Source: an uncultured Granulosicoccus sp.
Lineage (GTDB): Bacteria > Pseudomonadota > Gammaproteobacteria > Granulosicoccales > Granulosicoccaceae
Direction: 5' to 3'
DNA length: 64,000 bases
NCBI GenBank assembly: GCA_947499955.1
Contig: CANMQI010000003.1
Span: 62,001-126,000, forward strand
Both the position numbers and the translations under genes were made by a program. A model generated the notes under the pieces. The model worked only from the letters and a program-made list of their open reading frames with translations. It was not told the DNA's origin and ran no database searches. Positions 33,867-43,120 of the stretch are shown here, in pieces. How positions within the stretch are numbered: the stretch's first letter is position 1; each line of letters opens with the position of its first letter.

Positions 33867-36038
33867 TCAGTCGCTCACAACCGAAATGGATACATCATCA
33901 ACAAGCAACTCGGTGTTCTCGTTCACATCACTACGCTGATTGCCAAAAGCGCCGATGGTGAACTGGTGTGCCCCCGGGGCCAGTGTTCCCAGGTCGACAG
34001 TGAACACCTGCCAATTGGTGCTCGGCCAGCCACCACCGTCGCCATCGCCGGCAACGCGTGCAATGTAATCATCGGGTGCCGTACCGTATAGCTGGCCATC
34101 CACGTCAAGCAGCACCTCACTGTACTCGTCGCTCTCGTAATCCGGGCTCTGCGACAGCACATAACGAAAGCTCAGGGTCACCTCGCTGCTGGTAGCCAGG
34201 TCGAAAGAGCTGTACCAGCCTCCCGACATGTCGATCGCGGCGACATCCTCTCCGCCCCCCAGACGAACGGCAATGGCACCGCCGCTAAAGCCTCGGCCCG
34301 GTGCATGGTAACCATTGGCATGCGCATGATTGCGGGTGTTTCGGAACGTGTCATCCTGATAGTTGAATCCACTGCTACCTTCGTCAAAATCCGAAACCAC
34401 CAGCTTTGGCGTTGCCGGCTCTCCATTGATGAATCGATCGAGAATGTTTTTCGTCGTGGTCTGGATGCGCGCATCAATGAACTCCTCATGCTGCAGTGCC
34501 CAGGGCCAGGACATCGTGCCGGTGGCAAATACCCAGGCTCCGCTGGGCGCCTGATAGATCGATGAGTTGGACGAGGTGTTCGTACCGTCCCTGCCAGTGA
34601 AGGGTGAGGCACCAAGAAGGGTCTGATTCTCACTGAGTGGCGTGTCGGTATCGGCGAACAATGTATCCACCTCGTAGCCGGTGATGCCACTGACGGTGTC
34701 GCCATCGTTGAAACCGGTATCGGCATACACCCAGTGGTCGCTGTTGGTGACAACATAGTCCGTATTGAACGCCCACTCATTGTCCGTAATGTACTGGACA
34801 CCAACGAGGGACTGTTCTGCTCGCCCCACGTCACGCCAGCGAGTGCTCTTGAGGGACGGGCTGGTTTCCGGATCGAGTGACGGGCTCTTGTAGCAGATGA
34901 TGACCCGGTTGGCTGCACCGCTCGCATTCGGCGCAAATCGAATCTGCCAGTACACGGCATTGCTGCCGAAAAAGGCGATATCCTTGCCGCTATCGCGCAT
35001 CTGATCGGCGGCATCGTACATGGCTTTCGACCAGTATTCATCATGACCAGCCGAGATCATTGCCTTGGCGCCCTGCAGGACACCGGCACCCTGTTGATGC
35101 AGGTCAAGATTGGTTGCATAGGCAACGTCGTAGCCATTACCTTCCAGCCAGCCGACCAGGTAATACTCCCAACTGAAGAACTGACCGTCTCCCCAGCCCT
35201 CATAGGGTCGATCGAAGGACACCTTCAGAGCGCGTGTCGTGCCACTGGCAGTCGTCACTGGCGAACTGTTGTATTCATACAGACTCTTGCCGATATCGGC
35301 CAGCTCCGCCGTTGACAAGGTTGCCGCAGGTGTCGCCGTTTGCGCATCCGTATCAGCTGGTCGTGCATTGCCCAGCCGGTTTGCCTGATCGACCTCAGAG
35401 GCAGGCTCGTCACCCAGCACCAGCCTTTGCTGCGTCAGCCCCTGAATGCGAGGGAAAGGATTGTATGCCTGGTAGGTCGTGACCGGTTGCTGATACAACA
35501 GATCGGCCGTCCGGGCGTCATCACGCACAACGAAACTGATGTAGTTTTCAAACCCCTGGCTATTCGTCAACTTGGCCAGATAGATACCGCTGGTCCAGCT
35601 GCCAGGCACGGCCAATGTGTAAGAGCTGGTCCACTGATAACTCACGATGCCCGTCGCGTCTTCGTAGACAGGCGGTGACTGAGTCGTGCCATTGAGAGAA
35701 CTGACACTCTTCATCAGGCGGCCACGAGCACCACCGTACCAGCCCATGCGATAGACGTCGATATCGTAGGTCTGAGCCAGATTCACGCTGATGAAGAAAT
35801 CGATGTTCTGCCCCTTGTTGACACTGGTTGCCGAGGCATAACCCTTGATCTGCTGCTCAGTGTCATTGGCGGAATTGCTGATCATCCAGCTATCAGTACC
35901 AGACTTGGTGTTTTCGACAACGACAGGGTTCTGACTCTGCGCCTGTGCGACGCCAATACCGCCTGTCAGCAACACAGCGAGCAACCATGCTCTGTAGTTT
36001 CTCAAAGGGGAAATGAGTAATGACACGAGTTCATCCAT
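33867..36038 (-). CDS. Secreted N,N-dimethylformamidase beta-subunit-like protein
   Basis: About 723 residues from ATG 36038. Signal-type hydrophobic stretch AWLLAVLLTGGIGVAQAQ. The core has features of the N,N-dimethylformamidase large-subunit C-terminal family: DVYRMGWYGGARGRLM, YQAYNPFPRI, SFDRPYEGWGDGQFFSWEYY, ISAGHDEYWSKAMYDAADQM and FFGSNAVYWQIRF. The last 170 residues look like a carbohydrate-binding beta-sandwich (SDFDEGSSGFNYQ... LDVDGQLYG... LLVDDVSISV). No small subunit is nearby. Because it is exported and sits in an EPS locus, amidase action on formamides is unlikely; deacetylation or cleavage of polysaccharide is a guess. Confidence 0.8.
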   Translation of the reverse strand: MDELVSLLISPLRNYRAWLLAVLLTGGIGVAQAQSQNPVVVENTKSGTDSWMISNSANDTEQQIKGYASATSVNKGQNIDFFISVNLAQTYDIDVYRMGWYGGARGRLMKSVSSLNGTTQSPPVYEDATGIVSYQWTSSYTLAVPGSWTSGIYLAKLTNSQGFENYISFVVRDDARTADLLYQQPVTTYQAYNPFPRIQGLTQQRLVLGDEPASEVDQANRLGNARPADTDAQTATPAATLSTAELADIGKSLYEYNSSPVTTASGTTRALKVSFDRPYEGWGDGQFFSWEYYLVGWLEGNGYDVAYATNLDLHQQGAGVLQGAKAMISAGHDEYWSKAMYDAADQMRDSGKDIAFFGSNAVYWQIRFAPNASGAANRVIICYKSPSLDPETSPSLKSTRWRDVGRAEQSLVGVQYITDNEWAFNTDYVVTNSDHWVYADTGFNDGDTVSGITGYEVDTLFADTDTPLSENQTLLGASPFTGRDGTNTSSNSSIYQAPSGAWVFATGTMSWPWALQHEEFIDARIQTTTKNILDRFINGEPATPKLVVSDFDEGSSGFNYQDDTFRNTRNHAHANGYHAPGRGFSGGAIAVRLGGGEDVAAIDMSGGWYSSFDLATSSEVTLSFRYVLSQSPDYESDEYSEVLLDVDGQLYGTAPDDYIARVAGDGDGGGWPSTNWQVFTVDLGTLAPGAHQFTIGAFGNQRSDVNENTELLVDDVSISVVSD

Positions 36039-36225
36039 GATTCTGTTCCAGGGAAATCCGCTATTCCGAGCTGACAGCATGACTTACATGCTGCAGCACT
36101 CGATAAGCACGTACGGCACCACACGATATTCTCAACCGCCTGTCCTGGCCGTTACTCCTTGGAAATCTATCTGGAATCTCACGACCGATTCCCAGCAGTC
36201 GTCTCTGCACGTAATCCAGGGCTGA

Positions 36226-37038
36226 TCAGCGCTGTTCCGACTGTCGTTTGCTCCTGTTCATCTGCAAGGCTGCCACGATGACGCCCAGGGATACCAGCCC
36301 GATGATGATGGTTGCCAATGCATTGACATCCGGACTGACACCCAGACGAACTTTTGAAAAGATCACCATCGGCAAGGTAGACGCCCCCGGACCGGAGACA
36401 AAACTGGCGATGACCAGGTCATCCAGACTGAGCGTGAATGCCAGCAACCATGCCGACACCAGCGCAGGCGCTATCACCGGCAAGGTGATATCGAAGAACA
36501 CCCTGACAGGCTTGGCGCCCAGGTCCTGCGCCGCCTCTTCGATGGACAGATCCATGTCAACCAGACGGGACTGGATGACCACGGCGGCATACGCTGCACC
36601 AAAGGTGGAATGAGCGATGATGATCGTCACCAGCCCACGGCCACCTGGCCAGCCGATCACCCCCTCCATCGCCACGAACAACAACAGCAGTGACAGACCG
36701 ATGATGACTTCAGGCATCACCAATGGTGCGGTAATCAACATGCTCAGCAGCGATTTTGCTCGGAAACGTGCAAACCGGATCAGCACAAACGAGGCGAGCG
36801 TCCCGATCACGATGGCAATACTGGCCGACAGGAAGGCGATCTTCACACTGATCCAGGCAGCTCCCAGAATCTGCGGGTCGCGAAACAGCTCCCCGTACCA
36901 CCGGGTCGAGAAGCCACCCCAGACAGTCACCAGCTTGCTTTCATTGAAGCTGTAGATGACCAGCGACAGAATGGGCGCATACAGAAAGATGAAGCCCAAC
37001 AGCCCTACCATCTGCAGCAAACGGGATCTGGATTTCAT
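36226..37038 (-). CDS. potI: Putrescine ABC transporter permease, PotC/PotI type
   Basis: 270 residues, six membrane helices, with the EAA loop SIEEAAQDLGAKPVRVFFDI contacting the ATPase. FIFLYAPILSLVIYSFNESK is the typical PotC/PotI beginning. The start at 37038 overlaps the potH stop by four bases. Last gene of a six-gene putrescine uptake and degradation operon. Confidence 0.93.
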   Translation of the reverse strand: MKSRSRLLQMVGLLGFIFLYAPILSLVIYSFNESKLVTVWGGFSTRWYGELFRDPQILGAAWISVKIAFLSASIAIVIGTLASFVLIRFARFRAKSLLSMLITAPLVMPEVIIGLSLLLLFVAMEGVIGWPGGRGLVTIIIAHSTFGAAYAAVVIQSRLVDMDLSIEEAAQDLGAKPVRVFFDITLPVIAPALVSAWLLAFTLSLDDLVIASFVSGPGASTLPMVIFSKVRLGVSPDVNALATIIIGLVSLGVIVAALQMNRSKRQSEQR

Positions 37039-38012
37039 CCCTCCACCTCCTCGTCGGCGGCCTGCACCCGGCGCAGCAGCATGATCGGGATGAGCAGTAC
37101 AAACAGCATCACGATGGCCACTGCTGATGCTATCGGCCAATCCCGGTTGGAGAAGAACTCGTCCCACAGAACCCGACCGATCATCAAGGTATCCGGTCCA
37201 CCGAGTAGCGCAGGAATGACGAACTCACCCACGGCAGGAATGAATACCAGCATGCAGCCGGCAATGATGCCGTTGACTGACAGAGGTAGCGTGACAGTGA
37301 AGAACGTGGTCAGTGGTCGTGCACCCAGGTCAGCCGATGCTTCAAACAGGGAGATGTCCAGTTTGACAAGGTTGGCATACAGCGGCAGAATCATGAACGG
37401 CAGATAGGTATAGACAATGCCCACATACACGGCGAAATCAGTCTGCAACATGACCAGCGGGTCATTGATGATGCCCAGCGACATCAGGAAATTATTGATG
37501 ATGCCATTGGCTTTCAGAAAACCGATCCATGCATAGACACGCAGCAGGAAGGAAGTCCAGAAAGGCAGGATCACCAGCATCAACAGGATATTGCGTGTCT
37601 CTGGCGCGGAGCGCGCTATCAGATAAGCCATGGGATAGCCGATCATCAGCGTGATCAACGTCGAAATCGCGGCGATCCTGACCGATTCGACGTAGGCGGC
37701 GATATACAGAGGATCGTCCAGCAGGAACAGATAATTGCCAAGATTGAGGCGCACATTCAGGAAACCCTCGCTCCATTCCCAGAGTGGCAGATAGGGCGGC
37801 CGCGCGATGGCGGCTTCGGACAAGGAGATCTTGGCGACCACCAGCAATGGCAGCAGAAAGAACAGCAGAAGCCACACGCCTGGAATGGCAATGACCAGAC
37901 TACGCCCGCTGAACCCCAGCCTGCTCAGGGCCGCACCGATCAGTCTGCTACCGGGTGCCCGGGCGCTGTTCCTGCCGGGTTTCCTGCTCCGGCTTTCCGG
38001 AACGGCACTCAT
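37035..38012 (-). CDS. potH: Putrescine ABC transporter permease, PotB/PotH type
   Basis: 325 residues, six helices, EAA loop SLFEASADLGARPLTTFFTV. The N-terminal helix (LLLFFLLPLLVVAKISLSEA) and FPAVGEFVIPALLGGPDTLM-like segment are typical. Coupled by ATGA overlaps to both the ATPase gene upstream and the second permease gene downstream. Confidence 0.94.
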   Translation of the reverse strand: MSAVPESRSRKPGRNSARAPGSRLIGAALSRLGFSGRSLVIAIPGVWLLLFFLLPLLVVAKISLSEAAIARPPYLPLWEWSEGFLNVRLNLGNYLFLLDDPLYIAAYVESVRIAAISTLITLMIGYPMAYLIARSAPETRNILLMLVILPFWTSFLLRVYAWIGFLKANGIINNFLMSLGIINDPLVMLQTDFAVYVGIVYTYLPFMILPLYANLVKLDISLFEASADLGARPLTTFFTVTLPLSVNGIIAGCMLVFIPAVGEFVIPALLGGPDTLMIGRVLWDEFFSNRDWPIASAVAIVMLFVLLIPIMLLRRVQAADEEVEG

Positions 38013-39148
38013 GATGAGAGGACGACAGAGGCATCGTCATTCCAGCCAATGTAAACCTGGTCATCCCAGGTCAGGGTATGGTCTGTCGTTCGCATCCGGT
38101 TCGACTGGCTGATGCGAACCTGCTTGCCACTATCGAGCAATACCTGAAAAACCGACTCGTTGCCCATATAGGCAATCTCTTCAATGGTGCCTTTCATTGT
38201 ATTGCGCAGGTTCTCCAGCGGTGACTTGCTGATCTGGAGTTTCTCCGGGCGCACGGCAAGCGCCACCTGCTGCCCTTCAACGCCGCTGATACCGTGCGGA
38301 ACAAAGATGTCCGTGCCCGATTCAGGAGAACTGATGATCACATGATCCTCATGATCCGCCGTGATTCGCCCTTCGAACAGGTTCACCGAGCCGATGAAAT
38401 CGGCAACGAAACGCGACTGGGGGTATTCGTAGATCTCGTGGGGCGTGCCCACCTGAACAATCTGACCGGCATTCATGACACCGATACGGCTGGACAGTGT
38501 CATCGCCTCTTCCTGGTCATGGGTAACAACGACAAAGGTTACCCCCAGACTCTCCTGAATCGTGATCAGCTCGAACTGGGTTTCTTCGCGAAGCTTCTTG
38601 TCCAGTGCCCCCAAAGGCTCATCCAGCAGCAGCAGCTTGGGCTTCTTGATCAATGACCTGGCCAGCGCCACCCGTTGCTTCTGACCTCCGGACAACTGAT
38701 GCGGCTTGCGCGTGGCAAAACCATCCATCTGCACCAGTGACAACATGTCAGTCACACGTGTGGCAATCTCGGCTTTCGGCAAGCCATCACGCTTGAGCCC
38801 ATAGGCGATATTCTTCTCCACACTCATATGCGGAAAAAGCGCATAGGACTGGAACATCATGTTGGTTTCGCGCGCATAGGGTGGCACGCCCTCCTGGTCC
38901 TGACCATCGATGATGATCTGGCCCGCTGTGGCCTCTTCGAACCCCGACAGCAGGCGCAACAGCGTTGACTTGCCACAGCCGGAGCCCCCCAGGAGGCAGA
39001 AGATCTCCCCCTTGTAGACATCCAGTGACACTGAATCTACCGCGGTGAATGCACCGAATCGTTTGGTGAGGTTCTTGACCTGTAAAAAGGGCACTGCATC
39101 GGGATCGGTCCAGGGTTTGTCATCAGACTCTGGTCTACCGTCGGACAT
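38009..39148 (-). CDS. potG: Polyamine ABC transporter ATP-binding protein, PotA/PotG type
   Basis: 379 residues. Walker A GGSGCGKSTLLRLLSGFE, signature LSGGQKQRVALARSL, Walker B LLLLDEPLGALD, then the C-terminal TOBE domain with AVRPEKLQIS that is used for regulation. Energises import through PotH/PotI. The potF-potG gap carries a strong hairpin (39178-39204). Confidence 0.95.
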   Translation of the reverse strand: MSDGRPESDDKPWTDPDAVPFLQVKNLTKRFGAFTAVDSVSLDVYKGEIFCLLGGSGCGKSTLLRLLSGFEEATAGQIIIDGQDQEGVPPYARETNMMFQSYALFPHMSVEKNIAYGLKRDGLPKAEIATRVTDMLSLVQMDGFATRKPHQLSGGQKQRVALARSLIKKPKLLLLDEPLGALDKKLREETQFELITIQESLGVTFVVVTHDQEEAMTLSSRIGVMNAGQIVQVGTPHEIYEYPQSRFVADFIGSVNLFEGRITADHEDHVIISSPESGTDIFVPHGISGVEGQQVALAVRPEKLQISKSPLENLRNTMKGTIEEIAYMGNESVFQVLLDSGKQVRISQSNRMRTTDHTLTWDDQVYIGWNDDASVVLSS

Positions 39149-39177
39149 CTTCCAACTCCTGAAGTGATTGACAGGAC

Positions 39178-39204
39178 GCCGAAGCCCATGGCGTAGGCTT
39201 CGGC
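39178..39204 (-). promoter_or_regulatory. Intercistronic hairpin between potF and potG
   Basis: Perfect nine-bp stem GCCGAAGCC / GGCTTCGGC with a nine-base loop in the 75-base gap, no T-tract. Such hairpins after binding-protein genes commonly stabilise the upstream message and lower downstream expression. Confidence 0.65.
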
Positions 39205-39223
39205 AAGGACACAGGGAGGACCT

Positions 39224-40306
39224 CTATTGCCCTGTCTTGATGGTCGTCCAGGCCCGAGTCAGTGAGCGGTCATAGCGCGAGCCATGCGGCTTCAGAGAAA
39301 AGAACTTGGCCCGAATCTCTGCAGGCGGATAGATGCCCGGATCGTTTCTGACTTCGTCGAGCACGAATTCTTCCGCAGCGGTGACCGGATTGGCATAGAA
39401 CACGAAGTTGGTAATGTCGGCAGAAATTCGGGGCTGCAGGAAGAAGTTGATGAACGTCAGTGCGTTGTCAGGGTTCGGTGCATCATCCGGTATGGCAAGC
39501 ATGTCAAAACCTACCCGGCCACCTTCGGCCGGAATGATATAGGCAACCTTCACACCTTGCCCCGCCTCTTCCGCACGGGCGCGAGCCTGCAGAACATCGC
39601 CTGAATAACCAACCGATATGCAGATATCGCCATTCGCCAGATCGTTGATGTATTGCGATGAATGGAAGTAACGAACGTGTGGGCGCACGGACAACAACAG
39701 CTCTGTGGCTTTCTCCAGGTCACCCGTGTCTTCCGAATTCGGGTCGAGGCCCAGATAATTCAATGCCGCCGGAACAATCTCGGTAGGACTGTCCAGCAAG
39801 GCCACCCCACAATCTGCCAGCTTTGCCACCGTCTCCGGATCGAACAGCATGTCCCAGCTTCCGATCTTGTCGGCATCGATGCGTGATGCAACAGCGTCCA
39901 CGTCATAACCGATACCCGTGCTGTACATCATGTAGGGCACGCCGAAGGTATTGTCCGGATCGTTTTCGGCCACGATATCCAGAATGTCCTGATCCAGGTT
40001 GCCATAGTTGCTCAGCGCTGCCTTGTCGATCTTCGCAAAGACACCGGCCTGTGCCTGCCGTGCCATGAACTCCAGCGACGGCACCACGAGATCATAGCCA
40101 CTGCTGCCGGTCAGCATCTTGGCTTCCAGCACTTCATTGGTATCGTACACATCGTAATTCACGCTGATGCCGGTCTCGGCTGTGAACTTCTCGATCGTAT
40201 CCTCGGCAATGTAGTCCGACCAGTTGTATATGTTCAACTCGCCCTCGGCCCAGACAGAACCGGTACTCAATACAAGCGCTGTACAGGTAGTCGCAAGTAA
40301 CTTCAT
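39224..40306 (-). CDS. potF: Periplasmic putrescine/polyamine-binding protein (PotF/PotD type)
   Basis: 360 residues from ATG 40306, which has GGGAAGAAAG just upstream (an ATG at 40321 is the alternative). Signal peptide LLATTCTALVLSTGSVWA, then LNIYNWSDYIAEDTIEKFTA, the standard start of polyamine receptors with the Trp-Ser-Asp site residues, and VLEAKMLTGSSGYDLVVPS. Lies 29 bases after puuB; linkage to puuA/puuB argues for putrescine over spermidine. Confidence 0.94.
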   Translation of the reverse strand: MKLLATTCTALVLSTGSVWAEGELNIYNWSDYIAEDTIEKFTAETGISVNYDVYDTNEVLEAKMLTGSSGYDLVVPSLEFMARQAQAGVFAKIDKAALSNYGNLDQDILDIVAENDPDNTFGVPYMMYSTGIGYDVDAVASRIDADKIGSWDMLFDPETVAKLADCGVALLDSPTEIVPAALNYLGLDPNSEDTGDLEKATELLLSVRPHVRYFHSSQYINDLANGDICISVGYSGDVLQARARAEEAGQGVKVAYIIPAEGGRVGFDMLAIPDDAPNPDNALTFINFFLQPRISADITNFVFYANPVTAAEEFVLDEVRNDPGIYPPAEIRAKFFSLKPHGSRYDRSLTRAWTTIKTGQ

Positions 40307-40335
40307 TGTCTTTCTTCCCATGATGATTGAGTGTG

Positions 40336-41646
40336 TCAAATTCCCAGTTTGTCCCGTAAACCATACCACCACGAGCCGGCCATCGAGTACGGCACACGGA
40401 ACAGTCGACCACCCGGGAACGGGTACCAGGGTACCTTGTCGAAAACGTCGAAGCGCGTCAGATCACCGTCAATGGCTTCTGACAGAATCCGACCGAAGGT
40501 GTGAGACCCCGTGACGCCATGACCCGAATAGCCGTGTGCAAAGTAGGTGTTGTTGCCGATACGCCCCATCTGTGGCACGCGACTGAACGACAGGGCAAAG
40601 TTGCCACTCCAGGCGTAATCCACCTTGACCCCCTTGAGCTGCGGAAATACCTTTTCCATGTTGTGGCGCAGCTTGCCCTCGATATCGCGAGGGTCGGCGC
40701 CGCCATACACCGTACCGCCGCCGAACAGCAGTCTCTTGTCCCCGGACAAACGATAGTAATCGAGGATATAGCGTATATCCTCGACACAGGCGTCCTGCGG
40801 TATCAGCGCTTTGGCGCGATCCTCACCCAGCGGCTCGGTAGCCATGACCTGAGTCGATACCGGCATGACACGCGAAGTCAACTCTGGCACCACATGCCCC
40901 AGGTAGGCATTGCCACACAAGACCAGCGTCTTGCAGCTCATGGAGCCCTTTGCCGTTCGTGCTACGGGTCTGGCAGCCTTCGTATCCACCGAGCTCACCG
41001 GCGACATCTCGTAGATGACACCACCGAGCTGTTCAAAAGCTGCCGCTTCTCCCAGGCAAAGATTCAGCGGGTGCATATGCCCTCCGGAATGATCGATCAG
41101 ACCACCTTCATACAGATCCGAGTCGACGTGCTCGCGTAACTGTTGCTTGTCCAGCATCTCCTGGTTCTCGATACCGTAGCGGGCCCAGAGCTTCATGCGC
41201 TCTTCAAGCTCCTGCATGTGTGCCCGGGTCAAGCCCGTGAAGATGTTCTTCTCCTTCAGGTCACACTGTATGTCATAGGTTCCTATGCGCTCGCGAATGA
41301 TCTCGCCGCCTTCCTGAACCAGTCCTGCCACGAAGGTGGCGGTGTCCTGCCCATAGCGTTTCTCGATGGTCTGCAGACTCGCGTTCAAGCCATTGACGAT
41401 CTGACCACCGTTGCGACCCGAGGCGCCCCAACCTACTCGAGCTCCTTCGATGATGGCCACCTTGTAGCCCTTCTCCGCCAGGTGAAGGCCTGTCGACAAA
41501 CCGCTGAAGCCGGCACCGACAATGCAGACATCAATCTGCTGTTCACCAATCAACTCGGCACGTTCAGGTGCCGGATTTGCCGAGGCTGCGTAGTAGCTAT
41601 CGGTATGCGCACCGTTACCGGCGTAGGAGTGCTTGCCTTCGCTCAC
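40336..41646 (-). CDS. puuB: Gamma-glutamylputrescine oxidase (FAD)
   Basis: 436 residues, DAO-family flavoprotein. DVCIVGAGFSGLSTGLHLAE binds FAD; GARVGWGASGRNGGQIVNGL and YFAHGYSGHGVTGSHTFGRI match PuuB-type oxidases. Oxidises gamma-glutamylputrescine to the aldehyde, second step of the Puu route. The GTG start at 41646 shares a base with the puuA stop (TAGTG), a coupled pair. Confidence 0.92.
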   Translation of the reverse strand: MSEGKHSYAGNGAHTDSYYAASANPAPERAELIGEQQIDVCIVGAGFSGLSTGLHLAEKGYKVAIIEGARVGWGASGRNGGQIVNGLNASLQTIEKRYGQDTATFVAGLVQEGGEIIRERIGTYDIQCDLKEKNIFTGLTRAHMQELEERMKLWARYGIENQEMLDKQQLREHVDSDLYEGGLIDHSGGHMHPLNLCLGEAAAFEQLGGVIYEMSPVSSVDTKAARPVARTAKGSMSCKTLVLCGNAYLGHVVPELTSRVMPVSTQVMATEPLGEDRAKALIPQDACVEDIRYILDYYRLSGDKRLLFGGGTVYGGADPRDIEGKLRHNMEKVFPQLKGVKVDYAWSGNFALSFSRVPQMGRIGNNTYFAHGYSGHGVTGSHTFGRILSEAIDGDLTRFDVFDKVPWYPFPGGRLFRVPYSMAGSWWYGLRDKLGI

Positions 41647-42998
41647 TACACCACCTCCAGATATGAGTGATATTCAAAGTCCGACACCTGCCGGGCAAAG
41701 CGCTTGAGTTCCTGTGTCTTGCATTCGACCAGCATTTTCTGGAGTCTCTTCGAAAAGATCTCACGCACATGCACGCCGTCCTCGAACGCCTCGATCGCAC
41801 TGGCCCAGTCCAGCGGCAGATGCGGAAGATCCAGACTGTAGGCATCACCGACGATGGCCTCCGGTGGCACCATCTTCTGCTCGATCCCCAGCAGTGCACC
41901 GCCCAGAATGCTGGTCAACACCAGATAGGGATTGGCATCGGCTCCGGCTACACGGTGTTCGATACGGCGCGCTGTCGGACTGCCTCCCGGAATGCGCACC
42001 GCCGCGGTGCGGTTCTCATACCCCCAGGCAACGTTGGTGGGTGCATGGGCACCGGGCAGGAGTCGCCGGTAGGAATTCTCGTGCGGGGCAAACGTCAACG
42101 CGTTCTGCTGCATGGTTTCCAGCAAGCCTGCTACGGCATTCAGCATCATGGGTGTTCCGACTTCATCGCCACTGTCGAACACATTGACCCCATTTTCATC
42201 AACCAGAGAGAAATGCACGTGCAGACCACTGCCCGCGCGATCACCATAGGGCTTGGCCATGAAGGTTCCTGAATAACCGTGCTTGCGCGCAATACCGCGT
42301 ACGAGCCGCTTGAACAGAATCGCATCATCGGCAGCCCGCAGCGGGTCATCGACATGCTTCATGTTGATCTCGAACTGCCCTGCGCCGTTTTCCGAGATGG
42401 CCGCATCGGCGGGGATGCCCTGAGCGGCACAGGCATCGTAGACATCGTTGAGGAATTCGTCGAAATGCTGCAGCTCATCGAGTGACAAGGCACCGTCTGA
42501 GTCCAGCCGTTTGCCGGTCACCGGGGACCTGGGGGCCTGCGGACGATCATCGTCAGGATCGCACAGATAGAATTCCAGCTCGGTTGCCACCACCGGTGTC
42601 AGACCCAGTGCCTGATAGCGCTCGGCTATTCGCGCCAGTGCGCGCCGCGGATCACCCTCGAACGGTGAACCATCCTCGCGCCGCATCCAGAGCATGGCCA
42701 GCGCAGTTGGACGACTGGTCCAGTTGATGGGCAAGAAGGGTCGACCGGTGAAATCACACAGGCCATCGGAGTCGCCTGTTTCAAAGACCAGCTCGCTGTT
42801 CTCGATATCCTCTCCCCAGACATCCACATTGGCCACCGACAGTGGCATGCGTATCGAGCCATCGATCACTTTTTCCGCCTGATCGACTGGAATTCGCTTG
42901 CCACGCATCGTGCCGTTCAGATCGCAGACGCACGCAAAGATCGACTCTATCTCCGGGTGTTCTTCCCGCCACGTTGAGATACTGCTGTCTGCCATCAT
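41646..42998 (-). CDS. puuA: Gamma-glutamylputrescine synthetase (glutamine synthetase family)
   Basis: 450 residues, a GS-fold ligase that joins glutamate to putrescine with ATP. Catalytic motifs: NGAGQFEINMKHVDDPL, GTFMAKPYGDRAGSGLHVHF, the KF-type ATP loop HENSYRRLLPGAHAPTNVAWGYENR and ERRIEHR-like ARRIEHRVAGADANPYL. Followed by an oxidase and polyamine uptake genes, so PuuA is preferred over true glutamine synthetase. First gene of the operon, opposite a GntR regulator. Confidence 0.93.
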   Translation of the reverse strand: MMADSSISTWREEHPEIESIFACVCDLNGTMRGKRIPVDQAEKVIDGSIRMPLSVANVDVWGEDIENSELVFETGDSDGLCDFTGRPFLPINWTSRPTALAMLWMRREDGSPFEGDPRRALARIAERYQALGLTPVVATELEFYLCDPDDDRPQAPRSPVTGKRLDSDGALSLDELQHFDEFLNDVYDACAAQGIPADAAISENGAGQFEINMKHVDDPLRAADDAILFKRLVRGIARKHGYSGTFMAKPYGDRAGSGLHVHFSLVDENGVNVFDSGDEVGTPMMLNAVAGLLETMQQNALTFAPHENSYRRLLPGAHAPTNVAWGYENRTAAVRIPGGSPTARRIEHRVAGADANPYLVLTSILGGALLGIEQKMVPPEAIVGDAYSLDLPHLPLDWASAIEAFEDGVHVREIFSKRLQKMLVECKTQELKRFARQVSDFEYHSYLEVV

Positions 42999-43007
42999 CG
43001 CCTCTTA

Positions 43008-43036
43008 GTGATACCTTATGGGTAATGTGATACCTT
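43008..43036. promoter_or_regulatory. Direct repeats GTGATACCTT in puuA promoter
   Basis: GTGATACCTT occurs at 43008-43017 and again at 43027-43036, 19 bases apart, next to the puuA start. The piece between contains TACC / GGTA. Possibly binding sites of the divergent GntR regulator. Confidence 0.5.
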
Positions 43037-43073
43037 TTCGCGAGTGTAAATACTTTTGGTTCGGTGTCAACGA

Positions 43074-43096
43074 CGTTTTGAGATTGTGTCAAAACG
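43074..43096. promoter_or_regulatory. Inverted repeat CGTTTTGA/TCAAAACG, candidate GntR operator
   Basis: Perfect eight-bp arms with a seven-base spacer, 25 bases upstream of the GntR-type gene start at 43121, in the divergent puuA/gntR promoter. Well placed for autoregulation. Confidence 0.6.
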
Positions 43097-43120
43097 CTAC
43101 CGTCGAGGAAAGAGTCTTTC

